This document shows, piece after piece, positions 40,221 through 50,720 of a stretch of 50,720 nucleotides of DNA. A program made the translations under genes and the position numbers. Below the pieces are notes generated by a model. The model saw only the letters and a program-made list of their open reading frames with translations, did no database searches and had not been told where the DNA came from. Every line of letters starts with the position of its first letter. Positions within the stretch are counted from its first letter, which is position 1. The stretch comes from Hypsibius dujardini (Eukaryota > Tardigrada > Eutardigrada > Parachela > Hypsibiidae), in contig LRSR01012301.1 in NCBI GenBank assembly GCA_001579985.1, positions 1 through 50,720 of the forward strand, in the 5' to 3' direction.

Positions 40221-42572
40221 TTATGCCAGTGACCGCAGCAATAGAAGTATGGCAAGGAGACAAAACAATCTACGGCTTCCCGATGGGGTACGAGCAGTTG
40301 AGCTGGGAACACTGGGCTTCGGTCCGCCATCAGTTGGAAAGAACGGCGTGGATTCCTGTCCAGCTGCAGTGGGCACGAACGGCGTGGATGGGCTTGCAAT
40401 GGTCGTAGGTGGGTCATACTCGTCAGCGCAGGGCTTGATAACCAGCGCGTTACAATTCGGTGGCTGCTGCGCCTGCAATTCGGCCCAAAAGGTCGCGTTT
40501 TTCAGCCCAATTGGCCATCCCGCTGTATGCGGCACGTTCCCGAACAAGGTGTCCTCGCAATCGACTCGACAGTCCGCCCAAAGATATCGTGAAAGTTCTG
40601 TAGCCTCGTTTGACAATTCGGCCGCCCATGCGATCAAAGATTTGAGCGCGCAACCGTCGCACTGATTGCCGTTTCCGGCGAACGAAATGGAGGAAGTGCC
40701 ATTGCCAGCTCCTATGATCCCGGTCCCGTTGCCCCGTGTCAGGATTGCTTCCGGGAGAGCGGACAGGTAGGGATTGTTGGTGATGGACACTGTTTCCAGC
40801 CTCTTCATTGGCGTATAAGTCACGTTGCCAGGACTGATCCGTGTGAAGGTGATGGCTGTTAAGTCAGAGTTTTCATCAATTTTCACCTCCTGCAAGGAAT
40901 AGGAGCAGGAGTGGTTAGTGCGTTCGTACAGCGTAGTCTCACCTACAAGACCATGCACGAAGATATGGCAAAACTAAGCTAAACTGAAAAAACTAAACTA
41001 TAACTTAGGTTTTACTAACTGATTTCTTGGTTTTACGTTTTTTTTTAGTTGACGAAACAAATTAACTAAAAATTTATATATGATGACTACAAAACCTAAA
41101 ATCAGTGAACTGATTTCAAATGAACTGACGGAGAGCCAGACAATGGATCCGATTATCTGCTCTTGTCTTAATCAAAAATTTCTTCAGAAGGAGAATTTAT
41201 GGTCACCCCGTCGATAATTTGTACTGCGGGCACTTAGTTGCACTCAAAAAGTCTGCGCACACTTAGTTTTCACTTAGTTTTTACTGCGGGCACTTAGTTT
41301 CATTTATCCCAGGCTGCGAGCACTTAGTTTTACTGTTTATTTGTCACGGAACGTAAACTGTATGTAATTGTTCGTAAAACAGTAGAGGGTAGTAGAGATC
41401 TGGCTCACATCATCATGGATCATGGAAAGTAGTCATTTGGAAGAACTTTTAGATTATAGGCTCACGAAATGAGAGTAGAAACTCCGTTGAACAAAGTACA
41501 CTGCTGATGATTAATTCAGATTATGGGACACGTATAATCGTAGTCTACAAATATCGCATATAGTCTAGTTGAGCGGTAGAACTGAGTAGGAAGCCGAAAA
41601 CTGCACTGCATAGTGTAGCAGATCGGTTTGTATGGCAACAGATACAGAATAATACCATTTAATACTAAAACCAAGTGTCCTCAGCCTAAACTATAAGTGC
41701 ACATTTAAAAAACTAAGTGTAACTAAAACTAAGTGCCCGCAGTCTTCCTGAGTGAAACTGATTGCCCACAGGGGTCACCTAATAGTTTTGAGGCAATTGT
41801 ATGTCAAAGTTATTAGTTTAAAGCTAAAGATCTGCGTATAGAAGAAAACAATACTTACCATAAGATTTACTGGAATTAGAGCGCAAGAAAGTGCTGTAGT
41901 CTAACCACCATTTGAAGTAATAAAATTTACCTCGAGGGATGAAGACACGTATGTGAGGACGTTCCAGGGGAACCGTTTAAGCCGAGTGGTCCTGAACAAA
42001 ATGAATCTCTTAAGCGCACTGCTCGCTTCCGAAACTTCATTGCCATGGTTGGTCGTCAGTGTGATTAAGGACTCGAACGCGCTAGCGACGATAACGGCGA
42101 TGTCACATTCTATGAACGTCAGCGACTCCAGTCCGGTGAACCCGGCCAAGAACTGCTCGTTGATTAACAGGAACCGGGTCTTCATGAACAAAAGCGAAGC
42201 AATATTCGTACGGTTGACATTTTCCGTCAGCTTCTGCAGCGGAATACTACGGACAACCTCACCGTCGTGGTTGAGCCACGTCACGTTAGGGTAGAAAGAC
42301 AGTTGTTTCAAGGAAGTTAACGTGGCCGGTAGTGGCTGGATGTTGCTGGTGTCGTCCGACTGGAAGACAATGTCCCAGAACCGAATGTGGTCGATGTTTG
42401 AGGGGAAGTCCATCGGCTGCGACGGCCATTTTCCCCCTGTACAGCGGGCAAAGTCAGGGTCTGTGAGGTGGTGGCAGAGCTGGTTGATAGGCACGCTCTG
42501 CGAACGGACAAAATCGGTACCAAGGGTCAAACGGAATAGAGCGACAATTATTAGGATGAAATGGTCTGCCAT
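40221..42572 (-). CDS. Secreted/GPI-type LRR protein, copy 2
   Basis: Exons 42572-41931 (214 codons) and 40889-40221 (222 aa plus stop); 436 aa. A signal peptide covers residues 1 to about 27 (MADHFILIIVALFRLTLG…). An N-terminal Cys pair (LCHHLTDPDFARC) is followed by irregular LRRs such as LPATLTSLKQLSF, LAGFTGLESLTF and NNPYLSALPEAIL. A C-terminal Cys cap has CDGCALKSLIAWAAEL, DCRVDCEDTLFG and KPCADEYD. Next comes a Pro/Thr-rich stalk with STPFVPT-like repeats, and a hydrophobic end (RLFCLLAILLLLRSLA) that fits a GPI-anchor signal or short membrane tail. It is therefore probably displayed outside the cell; ligand unknown. The ATG at 42572 is preferred over one seven codons upstream because all copies share MADHF. 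The 1041-base intron holds a repeat-ended element. The overall layout recalls LRR families expanded in tardigrades and crustaceans (general knowledge, not checked). Confidence 0.75.
41200..41785. mobile_element. Repeat-ended element in LRR copy 2 intron
   Basis: GGTCACCCC at 41201 and GGGGTCACC at 41773 face inward. TGCGGGCACTTAGTTTT-type motifs repeat several times at the left (41224-41335) and inverted at the right (41665-41745). No frame and no clear target duplication. Confidence 0.55.
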
Positions 42573-42689
42573 GCTTGCGTTTTGATAAACCAAAACGAAG
42601 ACCGAAAACTTTTAATTCTTATGAAAATATTTTACGACCAAATTTCTTGGTGCACACACGGAAGCAGTTGCATTCCTTTGCAGCGTCAA

Positions 42690-42960
42690 CCCTCCTTCGC
42701 CTTATATTTGTTTACATTGAGCCCTAAATTCGCAGTCCTTCTGGCCTCATCGCGCTCCATGAGACTTGCTCAATTGTTAACGAGGGTCGAACCCGCAATT
42801 GTCAGTCATTTTAATCGGAGGATTATTGATAACTTTGTGAGCTTTTAGATTGCCTTTTGTTTCATACACATGCAAACACACGACAGAGCGTTATCCCTAC
42901 CCCCCCCCCCCCTCCCGACGTGATAATCCCTTCGTGAGCTGTCAGACGTCTGACTCAGAG
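42690..42960 (-). promoter_or_regulatory. LRR family promoter block, copy 2
   Basis: Coding strand: AAATATAAGGCGAAGGAGGG (TATA-like, about 130 bases before the ATG), GATGAGGCCAGAA upstream, then GATAACGCTCTGTCG. CTGACTCA-type TGAGTCAGACGTCTGACA lies at about 42940-42960. Confidence 0.5.
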
Positions 42961-43059
42961 GAGTTACCGTAAATGTTCTAGTTTCCTTCTTGCAGGTGCG
43001 ACCGATAGAGAACTGCACACGCACTGTTGATGTAACTTTACAGCGTGACGAAGGTCCAT

Positions 43060-44321
43060 GGACTTTGTGCGGAACTGATTGATCGATGATTATAAGCAAT
43101 GTAGCTAATATAAAAGAACACAAAGACTTGCAATCAGTCAGCGAACGTGGACTGTCCTTCTGAATTATCTCCGCTTATCTAACCTAACTTAAATTAGGTT
43201 TAATTTACGTCAAATGTGCTTACTTTATTTGATGTCAGGTTGTTTCACAACAAACCAGAAAAGAATCAAGTAGTAAAGCATTATACTCGTTAAATATCAA
43301 TACGGGCACTAGGGATTTTTTTATTTACTGATTAGTTAAATCGGGTAGAAGGAGGTTTGGTGTGATCAGGTTAGTTTGAAAACCGAACTAACACAAGGTA
43401 AGGCGGGGGCAGTCCCGGCGTCTTTATACCCTTAACAGACTTAAGAGAATACAGAAAAAGAGGCCGGCAATGCAGAATCTGTTGTTCTGATACTCCGGTA
43501 TAGGAGTGTCATCATTAAAGGGTTTCCGAGCGCCAGCCAGTTTAGCAAATTGTAAATATGTTAGCAAGGGTAATGAGAAAGAAAAAAATGTCGGTAAATG
43601 GCTTAAAGGTTCTCTGAGTGAAGCCCAGTGCCGCGGCTACAGGGAAGATGTCGGAGACGTCTCAAAATGATTCGCGGCTTGCCGAAATTGAAATGATCGC
43701 CAAATCACAGGTTGCTCACCGAATGTATTGGTTTTGGATTTTAGCAAGTTTATTTTACTTGTCTACAATATTCTTTTGCAATTTTTGTAATTTATTTAGT
43801 TTTGAATTTTTTTAATGTTTGAAAAAATTAAAACTGGGACATTCTTCTCCACTTTTGGGATTTACAAGAATGTGAAAGACATGGCTCACTAATTATTTTT
43901 TACGATTCTGATAATTGCAAAACATTCGTATTGAATAGGGCTTTTTAAATAATAATAGGTCAGGCGGGTGCAAAATGAAGATATCAATAAAAAACAGCTA
44001 ATCCAAAAAAGTAAGTTTCTATTCAGTATTTTGTGGTCAAGGAGGGAACATTTGGGGAAGATGGACCACTGGTCAACCAAGTGCGGATCAGTCCGAAATT
44101 CTATCTGTTTTTGCATCCCATTTTGGGATTCATTTTGGTATGGACAAAAAAACGCGCTGTGGTATCTTTTCGAGAACCATGGAGCATTTCAATTTAAGTT
44201 CGAATTACTGTCATATTTTTTCGCCAAGGTTGGTGATGATTTCCATGTTTCTCTGAAAACGGTTCCAAGTAAATCACTGAAACAATATTAGGCGACTATA
44301 CTGTTAAACACGATGTAGCCC
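43060..44321. other. Intergenic between LRR copies 2 and 3
   Basis: AT-rich. Short frames at 43618-43815 and 43968-44291 have no recognisable motif and are not called. Confidence 0.5.
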
Positions 44322-46135
44322 TCATGCCAATTTGCCAATCGACCACAACGCTAAAAGTATAGATAGAAGACAAATCAATCCACCGCTTCCTGATGGGATA
44401 CGAGCCATAGAACTGGACTTCGGTCCGCTATCAGTGGGGACGAACGGCGTAGATGGACGATGAGTGGTTCTTGGGGTGGTCACAGGTGGATCATACTCAG
44501 CAGCGCAGGGCTTGACAACCGATGCGTTACAAATCGCCGGCTGTTGCGCCTGGAATTCCGCCCAAAATGTCGAATTTTCCGCCTCAATCGGCCAGCCCGC
44601 TTGGGAAGGTACGACCCCAAACAGGGTATCCTTGCAGTCGACTCGACAGTCCGCCCGAAGCTTTCGTCGGTTCGCTGTAGTCACATCCGGCAATTCAGCC
44701 GCCCAAGCGATCAACGACTTTAGTGCGCAACCGTCGCATTGATTGCCGTTTCCGATAAATTCAATGTATAGTGTGCCATTGCCGGCTCCCACAATTCCGG
44801 TTCCGTTGCCACGTGCCAGGGCTCCTTCGGGGAGGGCGGACAAGTAGGGGTTGTCGTGGATGGCCACATCCTCGAGTTTGTTCATTGGCGAGTACGTTAC
44901 GTTCCCGGATTCGATGGGCGTGAAGGTAATCTCGGTTAGGTCAGGGCAAAAAGACAATAAGACAGACTGGAAAATAGAGAAATAACATGACAGTCCAATA
45001 TTCATTATGAGTTTGCTATTGATCTTGCCGTTTGGGTTATACCGACTTTTGAGACAGAAATTTAGTTCGAAATGGGGCAAAACACTAGATGAGTCCTTAT
45101 TCATCTGGTTTTAAATAATGTACAATTTCCATCTCTAAGCGTTATTTTGATTTACTGCGCTGCCCAATTTGCACAATTTGTTGGGCTGAGAACCAAAAAT
45201 TTGAATTAATTTTGGATTCAATTAAAATAGTTGAACTGTAAATCAAACCCTTTTACATGGGCACCTGTAACTGTTGTGTAATTTACGTTCATTGAAGAAT
45301 GAATCCGATTTGTCCCGAATTGACCGCTTAAATAACTGAATTTGTGTACAGAATTGTTCATGCTAAAAGAGAACTAGAGTCAGAGCGAAATAATAAACGA
45401 TTTAAGCGGTATAAAAACTTGGCATTCTTGGCAATACCGAACTTTTTGATGGGGAAGTAAGTGATAAAGTAAGAGGAGCCGTAAAAAATTTACCTTGAGG
45501 GATGATGAGACATACGTGAGAACCTCCCAGGGGAACAGTTTAAGTTCGAAGTTCCTGGACAAAGTCAGATCTCTAAAAACGCTCCTGGCTTCCACCACTC
45601 CACTGACAGGGTTGGTCGTCAAGGTGCGCAACGACTCAAATGCATTCGCCATGATACCCTTGATGTTACACCGAAACAAGGTTAGCTCCTCGAGACCGGT
45701 GAACCCGGCCAAAAACTCCTGGCTTATCCTCGGCAACCGGACATCCGAGAACGACAGCTTAGCAATTTTCGAGCGGTTGATATTTTCCGTCAGCCTCTGG
45801 AGCGGGAAGGTAGGAAGAAGTGCACCGGTTTGGTTCACATACGTCAAGCCATAATTGAAATCCAACTCTCTCAAGGATGTTAACGTCGCAGGCAGTGGCT
45901 CAATTTTGGCAGTCTCCTTCAATTGAAAGACAATGTTCGAGAACCGAATGGTCTTGATATTGGAAGAGAAGTAAATAGGATGTTGAGGCCATTCTCCGTC
46001 GCTGCACTGAACAATGTCAGGGTCATTGAGGCGGTTGCAGAGCTCGGTGATCTGCACATCCTGCGAACGGACAGGGCCGATTGCACAACCCAGATAAAAT
46101 AGCCCGAGAATTGTGAGGATGAAATGGTCTGCCAT
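44322..46135 (-). CDS. Secreted/GPI-type LRR protein, copy 3
   Basis: Exons 46135-45494 (214 codons) and 44966-44322 (214 aa plus stop); 428 aa. Exon 1 has the same length as copy 2. The signal peptide is MADHFILTILGLFYLGCAIG (then PVRSQ). The Cys pair is LCNRLNDPDIVQC. LRR-type stretches include LPATLTSLRELDF, LAGFTGLEELTLF, LSRNFELKLFPWEVL and DNPYLSALPEGAL. The cap is CDGCALKSLIAWAAEL with DCRVDCKDTLFG. A shorter Pro/Thr stalk (RPSTPFVPTDSGP) precedes the hydrophobic end LICLLSILLALWSIG. Exon 2 starts at SVLLSFCPDLTEIT, matching the length of EVKIDENSDLTAIT in copy 2, so the acceptor choice is supported by alignment. Intron 45493-44967. Several NxT/S sites. Extracellular role inferred; ligand unknown. 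Confidence 0.75.
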
Positions 46136-46239
46136 GTTTGCGTTGAAGAAGCAAAACGAAAACCGAGCACTTTAAACGTTAACTAAATTATTTCAGGCTC
46201 AACTTCCTAAGCGCACACACTGAAGCAGTTGCGTTCCTT

Positions 46240-46510
46240 CCAGCCTCAACCTTCGCATTATATTTGTTCACATTGAGCTCCAACTTCGCAATTGTTCTGG
46301 TCTTATCGCTCCGTGAAGTTTGCTAAATTGTTAAACGATGGCCGGGCCCGCAATTATTAGTCATTTTAATCGGGGGATTCTTGACAACTTTGTGAGCTTT
46401 TAGGTTGACTTTCGTTTCATACGGCGTGCAAACACGACAGAGCGATATCACTATCACCCCAAGATGATAATAGTTTAGTGAGCTGTCAGATGTGTGACTC
46501 AGAGGAGTTA
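46240..46510 (-). promoter_or_regulatory. LRR family promoter block, copy 3
   Basis: Coding strand: CAAATATAATGCGAAGG, GAGCGATAAGACCAGAAC upstream, GTGATAGTGATATCGCTCTG further up, and CTGAGTCACACATCTGACAG distally. Confidence 0.5.
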
Positions 46511-46728
46511 CCCTAGATTATTGAAGTTCTTTCTTGCCGGTGCGTTCGATGAAGAACTGCGCGCATACTGTTGATGTAATTTTATAGCGTGACGGAGGGT
46601 GACAGGATCCATTGACTTGACCGGGTTTGCATATGATACTGATTTATGGATGATTATAAACTATGTGGCTAATGAAAAGGAATACAAAAGCTTGCAAAAC
46701 AGCTAGTTACATCTATAAACGCTTTATA

Positions 46729-47308
46729 CAGTACGCCCCAATCGCATTGACTCAAAACGCGGCAAAAATTTTAGCTTCGTGATCAGCTGATCGATAGTCC
46801 ATCCCACACCAAACTTAGCTTGGTTGTTTTTGGGCAATACACTTCGAATTAATTGGCGTTGTTCGAATTGATCATGGCACCGAAAATTGATTCTGAGATA
46901 AAGGGACGCATTTTAGAGCTCTCCCATTTTTTGAGATCTTCCCAAAAAATCCAGAAAAATTCAGCCAAGACGGGAATCAAAATTTCGCAAAGAACCATTT
47001 CTCGTGTGATCAAATTGGATAAAGAAACCGATTTGGACGAGAAGAAGCCGGCCAAAAACATCGACAATGAAGATCTGCCAGTTATCTGAACCCAGCAGCT
47101 CGTCAAAAAATTTGCCAAATCATCGATACCTCAAATCCGCCCACCCAGCAAAAATTTTTCTGCAGGCTTGGGATCTCACTACTAGCGAGTTTTAGAATAA
47201 CGTTTTTGGAAAGTACGGTGTCGTTTTAATTGGGAGTTGGAGTTAAGGAGTTACATATGTTTTAACACAGTATCTCCGGTGTCGAGTTCAATTACATGGG
47301 CGTAGCAG
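46729..47308 (+). mobile_element. Deleted Tc1/mariner element
   Basis: The left end CAGTACGCCCCAATCGCATT follows TA at 46727-46728. The inverse near 47308 is degenerate (TTACATGGGCGTAGCAG then TA). The interior keeps only the transposase N-terminus. Confidence 0.6.
46853..47180 (+). pseudogene. Mariner transposase N-terminal fragment
   Basis: KIDSEIKGRILELSHFLRSS and KISQRTISRVIK form a helix-turn-helix like the start of the 23.9 kb transposase. Reading stops at DLPVI and resumes weakly (NPAARQKICQIIDTSNPPTQ) in another frame. Confidence 0.6.
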
Positions 47309-48700
47309 TATACCAATCTGCCAGATTACGCAGGGCTCTTCCAATATGGTATGATTGTTCTGGGACTTGGATGAGTCATGGGAGTTATGGGATTTATAGT
47401 AGTTATAGTAGTTATAGGATTTATAAGAGTTATGGAAGTTACAGAAGTCATAGGAAATATCTGACTGTCTCTGTTAGTCTGTCTGTTTTTATGTCTAGCT
47501 GTCTGTCTGACCGTAAGACTGTCTGTATTTCTCTCGGTCTCTCTGTGTATATTTGTCTTGTCTGTCTCCCTCAGGGTCTGTTTTTATTGTCTATTTATCA
47601 GTGTCTGATGAGGCGTTGCCAGACTTTCTGAATTCCAGTGAGGTAAATAATATTAAATTTGTGTATACGCATAGGCACAAAAGGCCTAGTGTACACGCGT
47701 TAGGGCGCCAGCCATTTGTCAATGAGTCACGTACATTACATTGTGCAATATTACGGGCTTTCAATAACTCTTGTTGTTATTGTTGTCGGTGTGCTTTATT
47801 AAAAACTCAAACTTTTGATCATTCACATGCACAATTTTCGAGGGAATCGATTGCTATAAACCGACAAACGTAAATCGCATGCTTACGCAACGTAAGACAC
47901 TGCAATGTGATTGATCGAAAATGTATCCAAAGGAGATGCAATTCGAACAGCATACAGCATCACCTCTCCGAAAGAGATCACAAGAATGCAAAATAATGCA
48001 ATCGAAGTTGTACTCGTTATCGAATTTGCTGTTATCTCTCTGATTGAAAAGGTCTTATATGCCGACAGACATTTTAGCATGAAAAAAAAGGCAGCCTTTG
48101 ACAGGCTGGTTGACAGACAGAGACAAGATGAGTGAGACAAATAGACAGCCAACCAGCCATTCAGACAAACAGACAGACAAACAGGTAGACACTAACAGAC
48201 AGGGAGTCCATATTTATAGTCTGTTTGATATTTATTTCCAACAATTTTAGTCCTACGACGGGTCGGAACGAGATATCACACTCCAATTTCTTTGCATATT
48301 TTTTGCAAACGATGGACTTAATATAAAGATGTTGGAAAAATATTTCGGCGGCCCTCGAGGTTTGGTCTCGGCGGGAAACAAATTGAAAGCTTCCAAATCC
48401 CCCTAACGGATTTATCATACCATATTTACCATATTTTTATTACACCCTTACCTGCGTTCAACAAAGACACATTTTGTAACGTAAATAGAACCCTTCAACC
48501 TATTTTAAAAATTATAATAAGTATGAAATACATACTGACTAGCGGGAGAAAATTTAAGAAAGGGCCTCGCAGTCTGTGTCTGCCTCACACGGCGTTTTAC
48601 CCTAGCGGAGTAAAATTTACACTTGCACGAGCAACAATTTACACCTCTATTTGTACGCCGCGTATAAAGAGAGGGCATCAGTTTGAGATTATTATTAGGG
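47309..48700. other. Intergenic with simple repeats
   Basis: TAGTTATAG-like short tandem repeat at about 47390-47460, TCTG/CTGT-rich stretch at 47460-47590 and CAGA runs at 48105-48200. A 74-codon plus frame (47911-48135) looks somewhat coding but shows no motif or splice context. Confidence 0.45.
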
Positions 48701-48714
48701 GTAGTGGCAGCAAA

Positions 48715-49260
48715 GCTCGTTGATCTGCACATCCTGCGAACGGACAGGACCAGTCACACAAGCCAGACAGAATAGGCCGAGAATTATTGGGACGAAATGG
48801 TTTACGAAATGCTTGCCTTGCAAAACGATGACCGAGAACTTTAAATTTTAACTAAAATATTGAAGGACCAAATTTCTAGGCGCACACACTGGAGCAGTTG
48901 CGTTCCATCCAGCGTTAACCCACTTTCGCAATATATTTCCTCACATTGAGCTGTAACTTTTCAATTGTTCTGGCCTTATCGCTCCGTGAGATTTACTCAA
49001 TTGTTGAACGATGGCCGAGCCCGCAATTGTTCGTCATTTTAATCGGGAGAATTTGACAACTTCCTCAGCTTTTCGATTGCCCGCATTCGTACGGGGTGCA
49101 TTTGCAAGCACACGATAGAGCGGTATCGCTATCAACCCAAGCGGATAATCTTTCCAAGAGCTGTCAGACGTGTGATTCAGAACACTGAGATGCTTCAGGT
49201 TGCTTCTTGCAGGTGCTCCTGATAGTTGACAACAGCACGCGGACTGCTGACGTAAATATT
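48715..49260 (-). pseudogene. LRR family gene, copy 5: signal peptide and promoter remnant
   Basis: HFVPIILGLFCLACVTGPVR then SQDVQINELC is the family N-terminus, but the MAD start is altered to a non-ATG sequence. The promoter block continues to 49260, with ACGGAGCGATAAGGCCAGAA retained and TGATTCA-type change in the distal motif. Confidence 0.75.
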
Positions 49261-49796
49261 TCGTGTGACCGAATGTACACGGTTCGTGGAAAACTACAAA
49301 AACCCAAAACGCGGAAAAATCTTTAAAATCAGGAAAAAATACGAAAATGAAATATACTTAAACGAAAAAGAACAAAAATTAAATATTTAATTTACTGTGC
49401 CCATAGACATGTGAGTTGCATGTACCTTAGTACGCCCAATATGGGCAGGGTCATGGAAGTATAGAACTCTGCCCATTGCTTTCACTTTTGCTGTTCCCTT
49501 TTGCTCGCTCTCAAAAGCTCAGTTTCACGCCCATTTTGTCGACACAAGCGAAAGCCGTAGCATGTAATGAAAGTCAAGTCATGTTAGGGCAAACAAAGGA
49601 ATATTTAGAAGAAAAGGACTGGCATGGTAGCAGTGAAGTTCTTTCTGTGCGAATTGTGCGAATTGGCAATGTCCCGTGAAGGGTAGGGAAGTTTTGTCAC
49701 TCGTGCATATTTTATGGCTCTATTCAGTTCAGTTCGGCGTTTCTGTGTGAGCTAGACTTCCCCGCAACCGATCGGTACTAGTACGTTTGGTGGGCA
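49261..49796. other. Intergenic, nothing recognised
   Basis: No supported gene or repeat family. Confidence 0.5.
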
Positions 49797-49804
49797 TCTT
49801 CAGA

Positions 49805-50034
49805 CAGTGGCGCGCCGAGCTTTGGTTTGAGGGGGGGTGTGTTATTTTTTCCAATAGCATAAATTTTTTATTGCATCCGAAATATTTCCGATAGAACTTA
49901 AGGGGGGAGTATCGCATGACAATTCTCAATCACGGTGTTTTTCTCTGAACGGGGGACCCTTAGGGCAATTTTCTGACTTTCGAGAGGGGGGGGGTTTGAT
50001 CAACAAAACACCCCCCCCCGTCGGCGCGCCACTG
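49805..50034. mobile_element. hAT-like MITE with perfect 8-bp duplication
   Basis: 230 bp. Ends CAGTGGCGCGCCGA and inverse. TCTTCAGA directly repeated at 49797-49804 and 50035-50042. G/C runs inside; no frame. Confidence 0.92.
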
Positions 50035-50042
50035 TCTTCAGA

Positions 50043-50420
50043 GAAGAAAGGATTACTGTGGCACAAGCAACATTTTACTTCGCAAAATGTGGTTCGATAA
50101 TCGGTATTTACATCTTTTTGGGACGCATTCTTTAGTTCATTTCAAGTTCGCTTTCTTAGTTCATTTCAAGTTCGCTTTCTTAACTAAACAACTGAAAAAA
50201 AGTCTTCACATTACTGCGTCATCTGCGTTTAACGGCAGTCATCAAGAAACTAACCAGCTAAGTAGGTCAAAACGTGTTTTCCCAGTTTAGTTTTTTTCCC
50301 TTTTTTTTTAACATTCCTTATTTTTGAGTGTTTAGTTCCTTTTCGTGCATTCACTTTTCGTGAAATTGGATTTTCGTATTTTTCTCTTTTCGGTTTCGGT
50401 TTCACCTCTAGCTGATCATG
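50043..50420. other. Intergenic, direct repeat
   Basis: TTAGTTCATTTCAAGTTCGC occurs twice in tandem at about 50131-50175. No gene. Confidence 0.55.
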
Positions 50421-50424
50421 TTTT

Positions 50425-50510
50425 TGTGAGCTGTCAGACACGTGACTCAGGAGAATTAATCTGCAGGTGAATCCAATAGAGAATGTTCTCGAAAAATGTT
50501 CCGGGAGCGG
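50425..50510 (-). promoter_or_regulatory. Distal LRR promoter fragment
   Basis: GTGAGCTGTCAGACACGTGA then CTCAGG matches the distal part of the LRR promoter blocks. Orphan piece with no gene attached. Confidence 0.45.
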
Positions 50511-50639
50511 TGCCAAATAAATAAGTTCGATAAATCATCACTAACGCTGTATTAATTAAAAAAATGAAGTAGACATTTGCGATTCCCCTTCTGAAAAGCG
50601 TCCCCAGTAGTCATTGAACATTATTATTAAACAACTACG

Positions 50640-50720
50640 TGTATATCGTGAAATACGCTACAGCCCTCATGCCAACCGACCGGAACAATAAAAGCAAAGG
50701 TAGAACAAAAATCAATTTAC
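50640..50720 (-). other. Probable 3' end of another LRR copy at window edge
   Basis: TACAGCCCTCATGCCAA and AAAATCAATTTAC match the sequence just past the stop of copy 3 (44310-44375). A further copy probably continues to the right. Confidence 0.5.

Noticed and set aside
47911-48135. 74-codon frame with protein-like look
   Set aside because: No motif, no splice signals, no repeat elsewhere in the window; length is compatible with chance.

Overview
This is animal nuclear DNA. Genes have short introns with GT/AG borders, coding exons alternate with microsatellites and DNA-transposon remnants, and there is one 53-base assembly gap (11115-11167). The host is not named by the sequence. Small introns, about 45% GC by eye, and expanded orphan and extracellular leucine-rich-repeat (LRR) families suggest a compact-genome ecdysozoan, with a eutardigrade as my best guess (inference only).

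Layout. (1) 1-3670, plus strand: last nine exons of a p190-type RhoGAP gene, the only clearly conserved housekeeping-type gene. (2) 3.7-29.6 kb: a minus-strand array made by repeated segmental duplication. Each unit paired a two-exon, four-membrane-segment orphan gene (intact at 4597-5600, 12689-13907 and 16084-17094; broken at 25.9-26.2 kb) with a four-exon divergent protein-kinase-like gene (intact at 19062-21632; fragments at 6.97-7.57 and 28.0-29.5 kb). One duplication also carried the 3' end of the RhoGAP gene, now a pseudogene at 15.06-15.3 kb. (3) 29.9-50.7 kb: a second minus-strand array, of two-exon secreted or GPI-anchored LRR genes. Copies at 40221-42572 and 44322-46135 are intact; remnants lie at 30.0-34.6, 38.2-39.5 and 48.7-49.3 kb, and a further copy seems to begin at the right edge. 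All share an upstream block with a TATA-like box, GATA-type motifs and a TGACTCA element.

The most striking object is a nine-exon BEN-domain gene (about 31.03-33.04 kb, plus strand). It lies in a 3145-bp segment that interrupts exon 2 of the first LRR copy. The segment has 13-bp imperfect terminal inverted repeats and a 2-bp duplication of the target, so it looks like a gene-bearing insertion with transposon-like ends and no transposase.

Mobile DNA is mostly cut-and-paste: Tc1/mariner remnants (7.6-8.3, 23.7-24.9, 46.7-47.3 kb), pogo/Tigger derivatives (8.4-9.7, 21.9-23.5, 37.5-38.2, 38.6-39.3 kb), hAT-like non-autonomous elements (9986-10831, 49805-50034), a Harbinger-like element holding the gap, and several TA-flanked hairpin MITEs. 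One Tigger copy keeps an uninterrupted DNA-binding-only reading frame. CAGA/TCTG microsatellites sit in introns of four unrelated gene families here.

No tRNA, rRNA or CRISPR was seen. Gene models come from splice-site reading and comparison among copies inside the window; no database search was possible.
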